Source: Clostridium sp. CAG:288
GTDB lineage: Bacteria > Bacillota_I > Bacilli_A > RFN20 > CAG-288
Length of the DNA stretch: 14,326 bases
Direction: 5' to 3'
Assembly: GCA_000437395.1 (NCBI GenBank)
Contig: FR898173.1
Location: 24,433-38,758 of the forward strand
A program made the translations under genes and the position numbers. The notes below the pieces were generated by a model that did not search any database, had not been told where the DNA came from, and saw only the letters and a program-made list of their open reading frames with translations. Shown here in pieces: positions 13,508 through 14,326 of the stretch. Positions within the stretch are counted from its first letter, which is position 1. Every line of letters starts with the position of its first letter.

Positions 13508-14059
13508 TTATTTTTTCCATTCTGCCATAGCATAACCACGTGGATATAATTCAGTGCCAAAAAATCCTATGCGTCCTTCTTTATATATTCCATTATAACC
13601 ATCTTTTCTAAGACCAAATAAATATTCTTTAGTTACTTCTTCTCCTGTTGACCATAAATAATAAGAGTTAGAGTCAAGAACAAGGTAATTTTGTAATTCA
13701 TTATTATTGTAGAAATTATTCAATTTAAAAATTCCAACATCAGACTTAACTGTCACTTTTAAATCCGGAAAAGTAGCGTTGTTATATGTCCATTTGTAAG
13801 TAAAAGACAATATAAGTTCCCATTTATCATTAATTTCTATATCAGGTTCAGTATTAGAAGAGTAATTTTTAGTTTTATAATTGAATTCATATGTGTTGTC
13901 TTTATTCATTGTTAGTCTAATTATGGCTTGTGTATAATCTTTTGATGCACTAAATTGATAATCTTCTAGCATATGTTCTTTAATCTTATTTGAAGAAGAG
14001 CACCCAAAAGATGATAAAGAAACTAATAAACCTAAACACAACAAAATAATTCTTTTCAT
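13508..14059 (-). CDS. small putative lipoprotein, function unknown
   Basis: A 183-residue exported protein. The signal is MKRIILLCLGLLVSLSSFGC, with Cys20 as the probable lipidated residue followed by SSSNK. The lipobox SFGC has the required Gly at -1 but an unusual Ser at -3 (Leu/Val is common), so lipidation is likely rather than certain. The mature part is rich in Asn, Tyr, Lys and Trp, with alternating polar/hydrophobic strands (TYEFNYKTKN, WELILSFTYKW, LKVTVKSD) suggesting a single beta-sandwich or barrel; I do not recognise a family. It is a one-gene unit with a good promoter directly abutting the ATG. No Shine-Dalgarno is present, so the message should be leaderless. Confidence 0.82.
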   Translation of the reverse strand: MKRIILLCLGLLVSLSSFGCSSSNKIKEHMLEDYQFSASKDYTQAIIRLTMNKDNTYEFNYKTKNYSSNTEPDIEINDKWELILSFTYKWTYNNATFPDLKVTVKSDVGIFKLNNFYNNNELQNYLVLDSNSYYLWSTGEEVTKEYLFGLRKDGYNGIYKEGRIGFFGTELYPRGYAMAEWKK

Positions 14060-14065
14060 AATTTC

Positions 14066-14094
14066 ATTTTATCAATAAAAAAATAAAAGTTCAA
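14066..14094 (-). promoter_or_regulatory. promoter of the lipoprotein gene, predicted leaderless
   Basis: On the minus strand: TTGAAC (14089-14094), a 17-base spacer and TAAAAT (14066-14071). Only six bases (GAAATT) separate the -10 from the ATG (14057-14059), so the usual start distance places the 5' end on the A of the ATG. There is no room for a Shine-Dalgarno. Confidence 0.72.
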
Positions 14095-14189
14095 TAATTA
14101 AATATAGCGTTTATTAAATCAATTTTGTTATAAAATATACAAAAATACAAAACTATCAAATAAATTATAACTAATTTTATTATCTATTA

Positions 14190-14326
14190 TTAATAAACTA
14201 ACATTTTTTGTCCAAAAGCTTGATTTTGTATTATCGATATATTTATAGGATTCTTTTTACTAGAAGTTTGAAATAAGTCTAATGTATATATCGGTTTCCC
14301 TGTACACAAGTTAACTAATAGTTGAC
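14190..14326 (-). CDS. possible C-terminal end of a gene entering from the right edge
   Basis: The minus strand is open from the window edge to TAA at 14190-14192, giving at least 44 residues that end AFGQKMLVY and include NLCTGKPIYTLDLFQTSSK. Composition is more gene-like than the AT-only DNA next to it (14095-14189, where nothing is seen). No family is recognised. In DNA this AT-rich a 44-codon open stretch could be chance, though it is stop-free up to the edge. Confidence 0.35.
   Translation of the reverse strand, partial: QLLVNLCTGKPIYTLDLFQTSSKKNPINISIIQNQAFGQKMLVY

Noticed and set aside
1..14326. CRISPR array, tRNA or rRNA genes
   Set aside because: No regularly spaced repeats and no cloverleaf or rRNA-like segments were seen on either strand.

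Overview
The window is AT-rich DNA (by eye about 30% G+C) with the look of a low-GC Bacillota/Bacilli-type or Mollicutes-related bacterium. The relevant signs are sigma-A style promoters, AGGAGG-type ribosome sites, a CsoR/CopA copper operon of Firmicutes type, a clostridial-style c-di-GMP-I riboswitch and surface proteins with Gram-positive architectures. The standard bacterial code fits: tryptophan is TGG throughout, the reading frames are full length without in-frame TGA, and TGA ends the first gene. No species is assigned.

Layout. Positions 1-887 (+) hold the C-terminal part of a GH13 alpha-amylase-family enzyme, coupled to a small unknown gene and closed by a two-way terminator at 890-918. 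A small Ala-rich membrane protein (933-1436, -) converges on that terminator. A promoter with an embedded CsoR-type palindrome then drives csoR-copA (1585-4363, +). The copA gene ends in a second metal-binding domain that carries its own ribosome site and start codon, so the operon may also make a free CopZ chaperone. A second two-way terminator (4371-4405) separates it from an orphan ATP-grasp ligase (4398-5588, -).

The surface locus (5685-10030, -) is the most striking part. A near-consensus promoter (10002-10030) starts a transcript that enters a c-di-GMP-I riboswitch almost at once. Its 3' arm can instead pair with the ribosome-binding region of the first gene, which suggests a c-di-GMP-dependent ON switch. 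The two genes encode exported proteins with similar signal segments ending in S-(T/L/I)-x-A-W: one of 254 residues, the other of 1143 residues with a GLUG-like N-terminal region and a possible beta-trefoil.

Positions 10125-13106 (+) encode a VanZ-family membrane protein whose outer loop is filled by Ig-like domains, followed by a MATE transporter. Both of these genes, and the lipoprotein gene at 13508-14059 (-), have a -10 element ending only 6-8 bases before the ATG and no Shine-Dalgarno, so they look leaderless. The stretch 13107-13507 is gene-poor and contains a likely transposase remnant. The right edge may hold the end of another minus-strand gene.
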